A stretch of DNA of 64,000 nt from Mangifera indica (lineage: Eukaryota; Streptophyta; Magnoliopsida; Sapindales; Anacardiaceae), in the NCBI RefSeq assembly GCF_011075055.1, contig NC_058143.1, positions 15,205,057 to 15,269,056 on the forward strand, given 5' to 3'. The notes beneath the pieces were generated by a model. It saw nothing but the letters and a program-made list of their open reading frames with translations, was not told the origin of the DNA and did not search any database. Each line of letters starts with the position of its first letter. Position 1 is the first letter of the stretch. Both the position numbers and the translations under genes were made by a program. Positions 38,543 through 56,506 of the stretch are shown one piece after another.

Positions 38543-41500
38543 GCTGCTAAAAGCATCTAAAACCAGTAAAATATATATTGCGGGCTAAATAAATAAATGC
38601 AGGAGTCTGCAGATCTCACTTGCAACTAATGCGAGGAAACACCAGGTGGTGGTTCATTTATGTTTAATTTTTCCTATTGATGTATGTAGCTATTGTGATG
38701 TTGAAAATTTTTGTGCAATATCAATTTGATATGAGATTTTTTTGTATTGCTTGCAAATCATGTTTCTAGATTATATTACAAAGGCTTCTATGACTTTAGC
38801 AATAATAAACAGACTGATCAAAATATAAACCATGGTTTAGTCTTCAGAGAGCATGTTCAAATCATTAATATACATAAAGATCTAATCATTATTAGGCTTT
38901 TATTAATATGAACCCAGTTTGACACATGCTTTTAATGTAACTCGAATGAAAGAGGGAATCTTACCCATACTCAATCCTGAAACGCAAAATAACCAGATAT
39001 TGAAACTCTCTTAATCTACCTAACCATGATTAAGCTTCTATTATGGATGTTGGTATTGAAGAAAAAGGATCGGGATATGTTATATGGTAACTTCCTACTG
39101 ATGAAACATCTTAACAAATAGCAATCAACTACACAAGTAGTAGTCCATGCTTCGATACGTGGATAGGCACTCTTTGATTTCTCCAGTTGACATTTCTTTT
39201 GTATCTTCTATTCACAATGGAAAACTATAATTTTCTCTCTTATCAACTTCCAATCATTATCTTATATTTTTAATGTAATGGATTATAATTAGAATTAGAA
39301 TTTAAATGTAGTTGATAACATTATAACCCCTTCCTTGAAATCAATAAATATAAATTATTTATTTAGTTAAAAAGGGAGGAGATTAAGAGAAAAAAACAAA
39401 GAAATGTCAAAATCAAATATCTGGCACTTGTTAAATAAATTTCATCCTATGTAGGGTTAGGAGGCTTTCATATAATCCAATAACTCTTTTTCGGACTTTT
39501 GTTCATAATCAAATCCTTCTCAAAACATTTCTCTTGATTAAATAAGTTCATAGCCTTTTCAAGAGGTTCACATGCACAATCTCCCAAATAAAAAATGTAC
39601 AACTTATGCCACAAGTTGAAAGCTAGTAATGATATTCTTTGGTGTGTCATCCCCATCACACCACTAAATGGATTAGATATGTCATCTCAGTGACACGGTT
39701 AGAAACATTAATCCTTTTAATGGCTAGTTGTGTCCAATAATGTTCAAGTGAGTATCAATTTTGTTGAAGTGAACAACAATTAGACACCCCTAAGCAAATA
39801 GCCTCGAATAATCTCTAGGACAAGAGATGATGAGATAAGGATGAAATGAGATAATGATGAAATATAAATTGACAAGTCATTTTCTCCTAGAAAGAGATGT
39901 CTATTTTCATAATGGACTACTTGTTTTATGACTTTGATTGAGAAAAAGTGTTATTATATAACAAATTGAAATGACTATCCATTTAATCATATAATCCTTG
40001 TATTAAGAATGTAAAAGAGGAGAAAGTATAAATTAATATGTATGTCATATTGTTAAATAATGTGATTATCAATATAGTGGTATTCATTAAGGTAACTTAT
40101 TGATTATCATAAAGTAAAAAATCACTTGTACATAATTAGTGAACTAAAGAGGTTGCTTGACAAAAGATTAAAAAGGGAAAGATCTACAAAAAGTTATCAA
40201 TTGATTAACACCTTTTTTATGATTTTCTTGAAACTTAAGAAAGAGGTAATGGGAGAGTTGTGCTAATGGTACTGTTTCAATGTCTCCCAATTACATTCTT
40301 CACTTAAAAATAAAATTATGCATACACATTTTTTATATACAATTTAAGTATAAAGACGATGTATCATCGTATAATTGAATAATTTCGAATTAAAAATAAA
40401 ATGACACTTAATTAAATGATGATACATAATTTATATATTCAAATTGTGTACTAAAAATATGTAAATAAAACATTGTTCTTCACTTAATTATCTTTTCATC
40501 TTTATCATTTAACAACTATCAATTATATTTGCCTTTAAACAATGTTGTTAAAGTTGAGGCAATTAATTATAATGAAAGGTGAAGCCCTCAATGTCACCAA
40601 TCAAAGAGGACTATTACTAACTAGCCCTAGCTTTTACTTAGTTAGCTTAAGATAAAATATTTAATTAGTGCTTCTCTTTGTGACTTTCTCCCCCATAGTT
40701 TCATAAAAAATAATTAATACTACTTACCATTTCAGCTAGTAATTTGCTTGGGAAAATTAATTATGGGATCACCGGGCTTTTTGAGTTAAGTGCTGAAGTC
40801 CAATCCCACATATTGAGCTTCTCATTACCTTCTTTGGGCTCATTAATAAAAGCCCTCGACACATTTGCAAAATATGCCTAAATCCGGTAGAATCAAAAGA
40901 GTTTCTCTCGGATATTCAAATAAAATTATATTTATAAATAAATTATAAAATTATATTTATACAAATTCTGATGAGAATATGTGATCGAATAATATGATTA
41001 TTTATTTTTTCTTTTATTTTAAATTTATCAAGTTAAATATTATCATATCAAAGTATATGAATAAATTTATAGAATTAGTTTGTATATTGAGTAGTGTTAT
41101 GTGTATAATTTTATACATAAATAATAACATATAAACATGTAATTATGTAATTTAAAAAAAAAAAAAGAAACATAGTTCCAATAAAAAGAACCAATGGATC
41201 AGAAATACGAACGAATTCAAGGACACATTTGAAAACAATTTGACCAGTAATCGAATTGGTTTGTGGATTCCAAACACCTGCAAGGGTGGAACCTCAAGTT
41301 ATTAAGGTCTTGGGGAGCGACTTGGAAGCCTCCTGTTTGCCAACAAAAGTGTTAGACCCACTTCCACGCCTGTTACTGTGTTGGGAAATCGAATTTTGAA
41401 AGTAGGATGGATAATTGATGACATATGAACTTACGTAGCAAATACATCAGTAGTTACTTCATCATAGGCATATGTTGGATCAGCAATGCTTTGCCTAAGT

Positions 41501-41606
41501 AGATAAATTGATGACAGCATGCTAATTTTGACTAGTATATATAGAAAAGTAGGCCCAAAATGAATCAATTTGCAGGGTAAACCCGCCAATACCATTCGTT
41601 GATCCC
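38543..41606. other. Spacer between AKR copies 1 and 2
   Basis: Begins with the AKR 3' UTR. The section 39450-39840 is similar to 50560-50940, so it belongs to the duplicated unit or to a shared decayed retroelement. 40098-40106 is the empty site of the 33757 foldback element. The AT-rich repeat occurs at about 40310-40480 and 41050-41120. No gene recognised. Confidence 0.5.
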
Positions 41607-41614
41607 TATAAATA
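41607..41614 (+). promoter_or_regulatory. TATA box of AKR copy 2
   Basis: TATAAATA, 61 nt above the ATG, aligned with the box of copy 1. Confidence 0.65.
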
Positions 41615-41675
41615 CACTACTCTCCTGTCAATGTTGGTGTTAAAAGCAAAGAAGAGAGAACAAGTTTTCAAGAAA

Positions 41676-43325
<1,650 letters not shown>

Positions 43326-46034
43326 GCTTCCAAAAGCATCTAAAACCAGTAAAATATATATTGAGGGTTAAATAAATAAATGCAGGAGGTTGCAGTTCTC
43401 ACATGCAACTAATGCAGGGATACACCAAGCTGGTGATTCATTTATGTTTGTTTCCTGTTGAAATTGTTTGTGCAACATCAATTTGATTTGAGATTTTTAT
43501 GTATTCTTTGCAAATTATGTCTATAGATTATATTCGAAAGGCTTTTATAACTTTAGCATTATTAAACAGACTGATCAAAATATAAACCATAGTTTGGTCT
43601 TCAGATGGTAAGGATTTTGGCAGCCTACAAATTTAAGTTAAATCAATCAGGTTAAATGAACATATAAAGATTACCTTAGAAAGGCTTTTATGACTTGCTG
43701 GAGAATCAAATCAAAACCATCAGTTAATCTTCAAAAAGGATGTTCAAGTAATTTAAATACATAAATCCCAAACCATGATTAAGCTTGTTCGATCGATATG
43801 GAAACTCATCTTTACACAGATTTTTCAATAAAATTGAATAAAGGTGGAGGAAATTCATTTTTTGTGAATGACTGATGTGAATTTGGTATAGAAGAAGAAA
43901 AGTTAAGTGTTGGTCTCTATTAAATGGTATCTTCATACCCATGTAACATCTTACTAAAAAATAACTAACTACAAAAATAGTATCTTGGGTAGCAAAGAAT
44001 CACTATCCAAAAAAAGATATAATAACTAATTTCAAAGAGTTGTTGAATTTTTTTTAACAATTAATATCTTGGGTAGCGAAGAAACAAACCTATGGTCAAC
44101 ACAATCTAATAATCATCACTTTTGCAATAGAATAAATGTTCTAGGCAGTCAAGTCATAGTTATGCAAAATAATAGTAGTACCAACTTTTGTCAGCAATAT
44201 AATCAAATAGTAACGGTGGAACTGGGATACAGCCATGGTGAACAAGGTGTTAGGTCCAAAGTTTATGCAAGGAGGAGAATCAAGAGAGGAAATAACATGG
44301 AGACACCTGGCAGCAGATTTGAGAGAACAGTTGGCAACCAGCAGACTAAAGGTACAGAAACAGAGGGCAGACAGCAGGCTATGAAAGGAGAAATAGTCTA
44401 ATTTGCACATGAAAGAGACACTACTGCAAATCAACAGAGACAGGAGACCATTAGTATGTACATGACCGATAAAGTGGTAACTCAGGATTGGCCAAACATT
44501 AATGAAAGAGGGGAAATTGATATAGACCTGAAGGTGAGAAAAAAAAAGGAAAAGAGCATTTTGAAGGAAAAATAGTATATGAGAGAGTTTTAACCTCTCG
44601 AAAGCTAGAGGAATTAGGTGTGGAAACGTTAAGTCATTCTGGATGTTGTTTTGACTATTTGATTAATATTTATAAATAGTGATTTAGTTCCCATATTATT
44701 TGTTTATTTTATTATTCTATTGTAAAAAAGGCACAGAAGAACTAAAACTTTGTTTATTATTCCAAAATATTGAGTATAAAAATATCTCATTTTCATTTAA
44801 AAAAAAATATCAATATCATATTTGCATAACAAATATTATTCCTTTGTTATTATTCTGCTCGTATTGTATTGCTTACGAAAGTTGAGAGAAGTTGCAGTAG
44901 TAGTGTTGTGAGCTGGGAAATCCTGTTGCCTTGTTCCAGGTCTGTAACACAACGACTGCCACAGCTCTATTACATTGTCAACCCATGAATACGGAAATTG
45001 TTCCAGTGCTAAAGGACATGTCAGTATTGGGTCTAGCATTAAGAATATTTTAATGGCTTCTAGTGGGTCCAAACATCTCAGTCAATAATTGATAATTTGG
45101 GTATTACAGAAAAACATACACTTCTCTAACATTTTTAGACCAAATATCAAATTTCTCCGAAAAATTTACTGGTACCTTTCCTGCCTTGAGTGCCTATAAG
45201 GCAAAATATTAAATGATATGGATATAAAATCTATGCTATGTTAGACATATGCTATAATAGCAGAAAGAGAATGCACTAGTTGCAAAATTCATGGGCTAAA
45301 AAAGGTTCTCTCTTTTGATTGGTGAAGAATTAATTAGGAAAGTTCATACACACGTTTTACTTTTACTAAAGATGAACCAACTTGAGTATTCTCCACAGGT
45401 TTCAAGCAGAAAGCCAATTCCTGGAATTTAGACTTAATATCTCTTCGTATGCCAGCAGTTGTATCTCTTTGAAATGGAATCTGCTTCTTTCGAGGCTCCC
45501 AGTAATAAGCCTTCAACCAATCCAATGCCTCAAACATCAGATATGACTGTTTAACTTAACAAGCTTTTAATTAGCACCACAGTATTAAAGATGCACAGAG
45601 GAACAGAGGAATGTGTTTGATAACGTCTGTTATGTATATACAAAATTATCATGAATTTAAAATACAATTTTCTGCAACATTAATTAATTGAATCTTGAAC
45701 CGTTTTTTTTTGCCTGATATTTTGGTCACAAAAACAGAGCACGATATTTTGGTCTAAAAGAACAATATCAGGCCCAAGTCTTTATCCGTAGTATTTATAT
45801 CATTAGTATGAGCTGCTAACGACCCAAGAGGAGGTAATTGTATGCTTTTCTAAGGTCAAAGAGCGCCTGATCAATTAGAAACAAAAATAAACAGAAACAA
45901 TGTTTCAATAAGGGGAACCAATGAAACTGAGTTACAAATGAATTGCAAGAACATATTCGAAAACAATTTGACCAGCCGGCGGATTGGTTTGTGGATTCTG
46001 AACAGCTACAAGGGCGGAACCTTGCAGTAGTAAG
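43326..46034. other. Spacer between AKR copies 2 and 3 with unrecognised ORF fragments
   Basis: 44069-44401 (+, 110 codons, Gln/Asn-rich) and the minus-strand runs 45334-45537 (MFEALDWLKAYYWEPRKKQI...) and 44836-45072 (DPLEAIKIFLMLDPILTCPL...) look protein-like in composition but match no family I recognise. The two minus-strand runs could be pieces of one spliced gene, since GTAAAAC follows a ...SLVK end near 45356. This material is absent from the copy 1-2 spacer, so it was inserted or kept only here. Confidence 0.35.
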
Positions 46035-46465
46035 TACTTGGGTAAGGACATGGAAACCTCAAATAAGCCCACAAAAGTGGAGACCTACTTCCACCGCCGT
46101 TAGTGTGTTGGGAAATCGAATTTTAAAAGGACTAGGATGGATAATTGATGACATATGAACTTACCTAGCATATACATCACTGGTGACTTCATCATGGGTA
46201 TGTGTTGGATCAGCAATGCTTTATTTAAGTATAAATTTGATGAATACGTACTTGGGTAAGGACATGGAAACCTCAAATAAGCCAACAAAAGTGGAGACCT
46301 ACTTCCACGGCCGTTGGTATGTTGGGAAATCGAATTTTAAAAGGACTAGGATGGATAATTGATGACATATGACCTTACCAAGCATATACATCACTGGTTA
46401 GTTCATCATGGGTATGTGTTGCATCAGCAATGCTTTATTTAAGTATAAAATATGATGAATACTTG
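46035..46465 (+). repeat. Tandem duplication (period 214 bp) in the AKR copy 3 promoter
   Basis: 46035-46248 and 46249-about 46465 are near-identical: both start TACTTGGGTAAGGACATGGA and share GTTGGGAAATCGAATTTTAA, GATAATTGATGACATATGA and GATCAGCAATGCTTTATT or its one-base variant. Copies 1 and 2 have this block once. The upstream boundary sits about 580 nt above the AKR3 ATG. Confidence 0.88.
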
Positions 46466-46618
46466 GTAAGTTTGACTAATATACACAGAAAAGTAGGCCC
46501 AAAAATGAATTAATTTACAGGATAAGGCTGCCACTATCCTTCGTTGATCCCTTACATATATCACTCCCCTCCTATCAAAGTCTTAAAAACAAATAAGAGA
46601 AAACAAGATTTCAAGAAA

Positions 46619-48731
<2,113 letters not shown>

Positions 48732-48971
48732 AACCAGTAAAATATATATTGAGGGTTAAATAAATAAATGCAGGGCGTTGCAGATCTCACATGCAACTAA
48801 TGCAAGGATACACCAAGCTGGTGATTCATTTATGTTTCTTTCCTATTGAAGTATGTAGCCTTTGTAATGTTGAAATTGATTGTGCAAAATCAATTTGATA
48901 TGAGATTTTTATGTTTTGCTTGCAAATTATGTTTCTGTATGACATAAGAAAGGCTTTTATAACTTTAGCAT

Positions 48972-49787
48972 GGCCAAAACTCTTGTTCCGACCCAAGTTT
49001 TTATGTAATTTCAACTTTTCTCTATCAATTTTCAAAAATTCAAAATCTCACTGATGAGTTAAATTCTATTAAAATTTTCTTTTCAATTAGATATTAGGCT
49101 AAAATTTTCATTTTAAAAATAATATTAAAAGTATATATATAATTTAATATGTTCCTCCCCCTCCCCCCAAATATATAATTTATTATATTCTCTTGAGTTT
49201 TAAAAATTAATAACTTCATTCTTATATAAAGTTTGTAATTTTTAAAAAGTCACATTCTCCCCCCCTCAAAACCTAGGATTTTTTTTTTCATCTCTCCCGC
49301 GTTGGTGATTGCTCCTTTTCATCTAAACCGCCATCAAAGTTGGTTGTCACATTTTTTCACCTTAAATCATCGTCCAGAGAGGAATCATCTGGACAACAGG
49401 TCTCTTCACCTCTCCAACCACAAGACTTGTCATCAAGACGAAAATCGTTTAAGTGACGCTTTAGGGTGGAGAAATGTGACAATCGATGCTAGTGACAATT
49501 TAGGTTGGAAAAGTGAGATCATTGGCACCGGAAAGATTTGGGGGGATGTAACTTTTTTAAAATTGAAAAACTTTAAAAAGAGATAAAATTTTTAATTTTT
49601 AAAACTCAGAATAAATATAATAAATTATAATTTTTTAATATTATTGTTAAAATGACAATTTTATCATTATATCTAATTGAAAATTTTAATAAAATTTGGC
49701 TCATAAATAGAATTTTAGATTTTTAAAAATTGGCAAATAGGGTTTTAGAATTAATCAAACCTTGGGTGGACACAAAGTGTTTTGGAC
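48972..49787. mobile_element. Mutator-like foldback element, 816 bp, with 9-bp TSD
   Basis: Ends GGCCAAAAC at the left and GTTTTGGAC at the right (one change from the expected GTTTTGGCC), with imperfect inverted arms of about 300 bp. Flanks CTTTAGCAT at 48963-48971 and 49788-49796 are identical. The unoccupied site is seen downstream of copy 2 (CTTTAGCATTATTAAACAGA near 43551) and of copy 1 (CTTTAGCAATAATAAACAGA near 38795). It is of the same family as 33757-34530. A 94-codon frame inside (49302-49586) is arm sequence, not a gene. Confidence 0.9.
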
Positions 49788-49796
49788 CTTTAGCAT

Positions 49797-52032
49797 TAAT
49801 GAACAGACTGATCAAAATATAAACCACAGTTTAGTCTTTACAAAGCATGTTCAAATCATTTAAATCCAAAAGCCTCTAACCACTATTAGGCTTTTATTAA
49901 TACAAACCCAATATTACACTTATTTTTAATGTAACTTAATTAAAACCGGGAATCTTATCCAAACTGAATCCTGAAACACAAAAATAACCAGATATTGAGA
50001 CTCTCTCAATCTGCCAACTAACCAATAAAATGAGCAGAACATTCTTAACCATGATTAAGCTTGTACCATGGATACGGAAACTCCTTTTTACATCGATTTT
50101 TCAATAAAATTGAACAAAGTGGAGGAAATTTATTTTTTTCGAATCATCGATGTGATGCTAGTATCGAAGAAAAAAGATAAGTGTTGGTCTATATTATACG
50201 GTTACTTATTGTCTATGAAATATCTTACCATTTACAAAAGTAGTAGTCCATGTGTCGATATATAGATATACACTTTTTACCTCCTCTAGTTGACATTCCT
50301 TTTGTATGATTTATTCACAATAGAAAATAATAACTTTTTCTTTTATTAACTCTTAATCGTTATTTTATATTCTTAATATAATCGATTAAGACTTTAATTT
50401 GTATTAATGTAATTGATAAGATTGTAACTCCTTTTTTCTGAAATCTATAAATATAAATGATTTATTTAGTAAAAAATGTAGGGGATCAAGAGAAAAAAGT
50501 AAAGAGACATAAAAATATAAAATATAACACTTAGGACTAGCTGGGCTTCATCCTTAGTGAGGATAGGAGGTTCTCGTATAATTCAATAACTTTTTTTAGG
50601 ACTTTTGTTCATAATCAAGTCATTCTCAAAATATTTCTCTTGATTAAGTTTGTTTTATAGCTTTTTCAAGAGGGTCGCATGCACCATCTCACAAATAAAA
50701 AATGTATAACTTGTACCACAAATTGAAAACTCATGATGTTAATCATTGGCGTATCATCTTCGACACACCACTAAATGGATTGGATATGTCATCTTAGTGA
50801 CACAATGAGGGGTATTATTCCCTTCAATGGCTAGTCGCGTCCAATAATGCCCAAGCGAGTATCACTTTTACTAAAGTGAACAACAGTTAAGCACCCTCAA
50901 GTAGGGAGCCTCAAATAATCTCTAAGGCATGTAACACTCTGAGAAATAAGTCTTCAAGTCTTAACTAGTTTTGTAATACAAACTAAACCCATATTTGTTC
51001 ATCAAGATAAGCATTGGGTAATGAGTACGACATCTCTCTCACTATTCAGAGATATTACCTACTTAATGTCTTGCATGTTGAGACTTCAATCGATTGGTTA
51101 GACAACCAAGCTTCCCAACCCCGTGGACCACATTTGTGATTCATGGTTATAGTTATCATTTTGGCATAAAAAGTTTATTTTCTTCTAGAATGACCTTGTT
51201 TACTCTACTACCCACAACACATAACTAGCCCTCACAGGTAAAACAACTCTAACTTTGTGATCCCAATGATCATATTATCATCATTCAAAAGTGGTTTAAC
51301 ATTTGACTGCAACAAATGACATGACATGCATTGTTAAGCCCAAGGTACAAAATGACAATCAATAAATAACATATATCGTTATATGAAGTAAGACTCCAAT
51401 CGAAGGATAAGGCCTATTCAGCATCCCACATGTTGGTGTTATAATTGGCTTTGATTGGTAAAATAACATCAATGTTTGCACCTGTAATCATATATGTGGA
51501 TATGACAAATTATTAATATATTGTTACCAATTTTTAAATTAATCACAAAGACTTATAAAAAATATTAAAATTTTAACTAAATTTAAAATATTACATTTTA
51601 GTAAGTTTTTTGGAGATGTAATTATTATTTTTTAAACTACTAAAAAACATATTAAAATTTTAAGAATTTTTTTCAAAATTTCAAGAAACCCCTAAATTAT
51701 TTTTAACACCTCTAATATTATTAAAAATTACAGTTTGTCCTCTGTACTTTAAAAGGGAATATGAAAAAATAAGGGGGAAAAAGAAAATTAAAAAGAATAA
51801 GAGAAAAAAGATAAAACAAAAAGAATAAGAGAAAAAAATAGAAAGTAGAAAAATATTAATGGAATTCACTGACGAAAATGGATGATGGGTGAAATTTTGG
51901 CTTTTTAAAACTTAGAAAGTGTTGAAATGAAGCCATTTTAACAAACCTTGGGTGGAAAATAAACTTTTGACCTTACTTTAAATTAAAAACCTTAAACTCA
52001 GCACTTATGACACTGTAGCATAAAATAATATT
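49797..52032. other. Spacer after AKR copy 3
   Basis: 49797-50940 continues the duplicated 3' flank (compare 38800-39830). 50940-51480 looks like a decayed retroelement or LTR, without a diagnostic domain. At about 51945-51976 CAAACCTTGGGTGGAAAATA followed by AACTTTTGACC is a right end of the foldback family whose left end I could not find. No gene recognised. Confidence 0.4.
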
Positions 52033-53000
52033 AAATTCTCACCCAAAGTTTATTGAATTTTTAAAATAATATCAGTCAACTATTAAAAACTCAAATTCTC
52101 ACCTATGAACTATTAAAATTAATAGAATCAGTTATTTTTAGGGATAAAATTATCATTTAATTTGTAATTTATTAAAAATAATAAAATTTTCTTATTTCTC
52201 CCTTATTTTCAAAACTAACAATTTTCTCTCATGATTAAATTTTGAAAACTTATATTTTTCCCTTTGGATTTAAATTTTTTTGGGTAAATTTTTGATGAAC
52301 AATCGGCTTCTCCAACACTCTCTCTCCTTTTCGATGATGTCTCTTTCTCTAGCGCTGCATGCAACACTTCTCTGGTGTCAATCTATCCAAACATCTTCAT
52401 CGAAAACCCAAGCAGTTATGCACTTCACTCTATAATAGAAAATTTTGAACCCTAACTTGGTCGCTCTCACGTTGTTTCTAAACATTCTCGCACTAATAAG
52501 GAGGGTAAACTTGAACACACTCAAAGAGATATGACCACGATGGGTGCCATGAGGAAGTAACTCGACATGTTGATGGGCGCCAATCGAAATGGTGACATTC
52601 GGGAAGTTAATTGTAAGTACTACAATCGGGAAGATGCTTGGACGAATTGATGCTAGAAGCAGCACTAGAAGGGAGACATCATCCAGAGGCAGAGAGTGCA
52701 GGAGAAGCCAACTATTCACCGAAAAATTACTCTAAAAAATTGAAACCCTCAAGGTAGAAGAAGATGGTAAGTTTTCAAAGTTAAATCACAGAGAGAAGTT
52801 ATTAGTTTTTTAAAGTAAAAAGAGGAATGAGAATGTTTTATTATTTTTAATATATTATTGATTAAATAATAATTTTATTCTTGAAATTTATTAATTCTGT
52901 TAATTTTAATAAATTATTAATGAAAATTTAAATATTCAATAATTAATGAATACTAATTTAAAAATTCAACATACTTTATGTGAGAACCAGTCCTTTGGCC
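52033..53000. mobile_element. Degenerate member of the GGCC foldback family, about 970 bp
   Basis: The right end is TCCTTTGGCC at 52991-53000. The outer 280 bp of each side match as imperfect inverted arms (for example ATTCTCACC...TTATTGAATTTTTAAA at the left against the inverted right arm). The left terminal GGCC and about 14 bp are missing. Possible 9-bp flanks are AATAATATT (52024-52032) and TATAATATT (53001-53009), one mismatch. The 113-codon minus frame at 52378-52719 lies in its centre and has no recognised domain. Confidence 0.6.
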
Positions 53001-53009
53001 TATAATATT

Positions 53010-54410
<1,401 letters not shown>

Positions 54411-56192
54411 GCACCAAAGGGAGAGAGTTTGTTTTTGTGTATACTTCCAACAATACTCCAAAAGAAGAGGTGAAAACTAATTATTTTAAAATATATTTTT
54501 TATTTAAATTATTAAATAAAATAATAAATATATATATAATTTTATATATAAATAATAATATATTATTATATAATTAAATATTATTTTATCCATAATTCCT
54601 ACCTATTATTTAGAATACCCTACACAAATTCACAAAGAATGTGTGTGATGATATATTTTAGTAATGGCTTGAGACTTTTTGACAGCGTATGCATATTTTT
54701 GTATTCATGATGGTGGGGTTTTTCTGACATGTATATTGTCAGGAATGATTTTCTTCGACACACATAATCTTGAAAGATTTTATTTTGACACACATAATCT
54801 TGACCAAAAAAATTATACTATTGATTACAAAATAAATATATTGATTAAGATATTTTTGTATTCACATTAAGGCAGTAGCATGGGTAAATGTTTGGGCACA
54901 TATTCTTGACAAAAGAAAATTATTATTGATTACAATGATTTTGTGTTTAGATAAAAGCTGAATATTTAGCCTTTTGATTATATATGATAAAAAATATAAA
55001 CTAAAACATAAACAAATCTAAAATTTATTAATCTAATAAATTTAATTAGATAAGAGAAAACAATCAATGTAAATTTGTTAGTTGATGAAACGTGTAGGTC
55101 TCCAGGTAAATTCTTAAAATGGAAAAAAAAAAAAATATTGTCTCTTTGGGAATATTTTCTTTTATAGAGTCCCGAAACCTTGGCTAATTAAAAATGTCGT
55201 TGGGTTATTATTACACTCTTGTAATATCAATTATGTTAAGGGTTTAATTTTAAATTAAATAACTGTTTTTCACTTAAAATTTGGTATAAATTTAATTTTT
55301 TACCCATTAATTATAAAAACTTTATATATCCACCTTCCTGTTAAATTTTATTGTTACTGTCAGAAGTAAAATCATTATTTAATAAAATATTTTAAAAAAT
55401 TATAAATTTATCATATTTTTTTTCAAATTTAAAACTAACAATTTCTCTCCACCTTCCTCTTACCCAAAATTTGAAAAATCACTATTTTTTTTTTAAAGTA
55501 TGCATCTTTCCTTTATTATTTCTTTGACGATTAAAGTTGATTAACCTTCACTTTTTTATCTCTGGGATGAAGACGAATTGTTAACAAACGATTTGACGGT
55601 AAAACACGAATTTGTATGACTCACAAACCATTTTTTCTCATACTTTCTTATAAATAAATTCTCATTCGTTTTCACTCAACCACTCATTGGGGGCCACTCC
55701 TGTATTATCTTGTTGATGTCTTGGGAGGCTGGGTATTGGTTTGAGAGAATCAATAATTCCTCTGAATTTCGGTGGCTGCTCCAGGAAAATGGCTAGCACG
55801 TGCATCAGCAAAAGAATTCTTGCAGCTGCTAAAAGCGTTTGAAAAACATCAAATTTTTGTATTGGTTCACTATTCATCTACGTCTTCAAACATTCCTAGT
55901 GAGTTTTGAATATATACAGAGACTAAAACTCTCTATTCAACAAATTACAGTTAATTTAATCTTAATCTTGCTGTGCAAGATAACTTAGATACATTTACAT
56001 GATCGAAATATTGAATTAAGATAGATTTATAAAGATATCTGATTAACTTATATTACGGGAATTCATAAAATTCTTGAAAATTTTCGAGATTGTAGTAACC
56101 AATCTTCTTTTTTCAAAACCTCCTTAAATAATGACTTTCAATAGGTAAAATAATCTTATTTTTGTATTGAAGTTTCAAAAAAGAGACATATC
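54411..56192. other. AT-rich spacer
   Basis: 54428-54830 is the second copy of the local duplication noted for 53665-54060. 55240-55480 has the AT-rich arm-like words of the foldback family. The minus-strand frame at 55662-55877 matches no family I know. No gene supported. Confidence 0.4.
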
Positions 56193-56498
56193 CAAGAGTA
56201 AATTCAAACCAAGTCAAGCTCGAGCTCAGTTATTGAGCTCATGGAAGCTAAATTTGAACTCGATTCGAAATCAATTCGACTCATTTTGAACTCGAGCTTT
56301 TAACTATTTCGTTATTAAAATGACATTGTTTTAATACATATTGATCAAAACGACGTCATTTTATATCAAAATTTTTAATTTATAAATTTGACAAGTAGCT
56401 TGAACTCGAATGAGCTAGTATAGAACTGACTCATTTCATACTCGTTCGAACCAAAATCAAGCTTGAGCTTAAATAAGTTCGGTTCGAATCTAACCCTG
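56193..56498. mobile_element. hAT-type MITE, 306 bp, older relative of 19835-20107
   Basis: The right terminus is GGTTCGAATCTAACCCTG; the left is decayed (CAAGAGTAAATTCAAACC). The flanks GACATATC (56185-56192) and GACCTATC (56499-56506) differ at one position, an 8-bp duplication. Like the 19.8-kb element it has GAGCTCGA words and a central AAAACGACGTCATTTT, which fixes the family. Confidence 0.8.
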
Positions 56499-56506
56499 GA
56501 CCTATC

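Noticed and set aside
45943..46158. 71-codon plus-strand frame in the AKR copy 3 promoter
   Set aside because: Falls in the promoter block shared by the AKR copies, where the frame is not conserved in copies 1 and 2.
49302..49586. 94-codon plus-strand frame
   Set aside because: Lies inside the foldback element 48972-49787 and is made of arm sequence; no domain.
52378..52719. 113-codon minus-strand frame
   Set aside because: Centre of a degenerate foldback element; no recognisable family, splice context or promoter.
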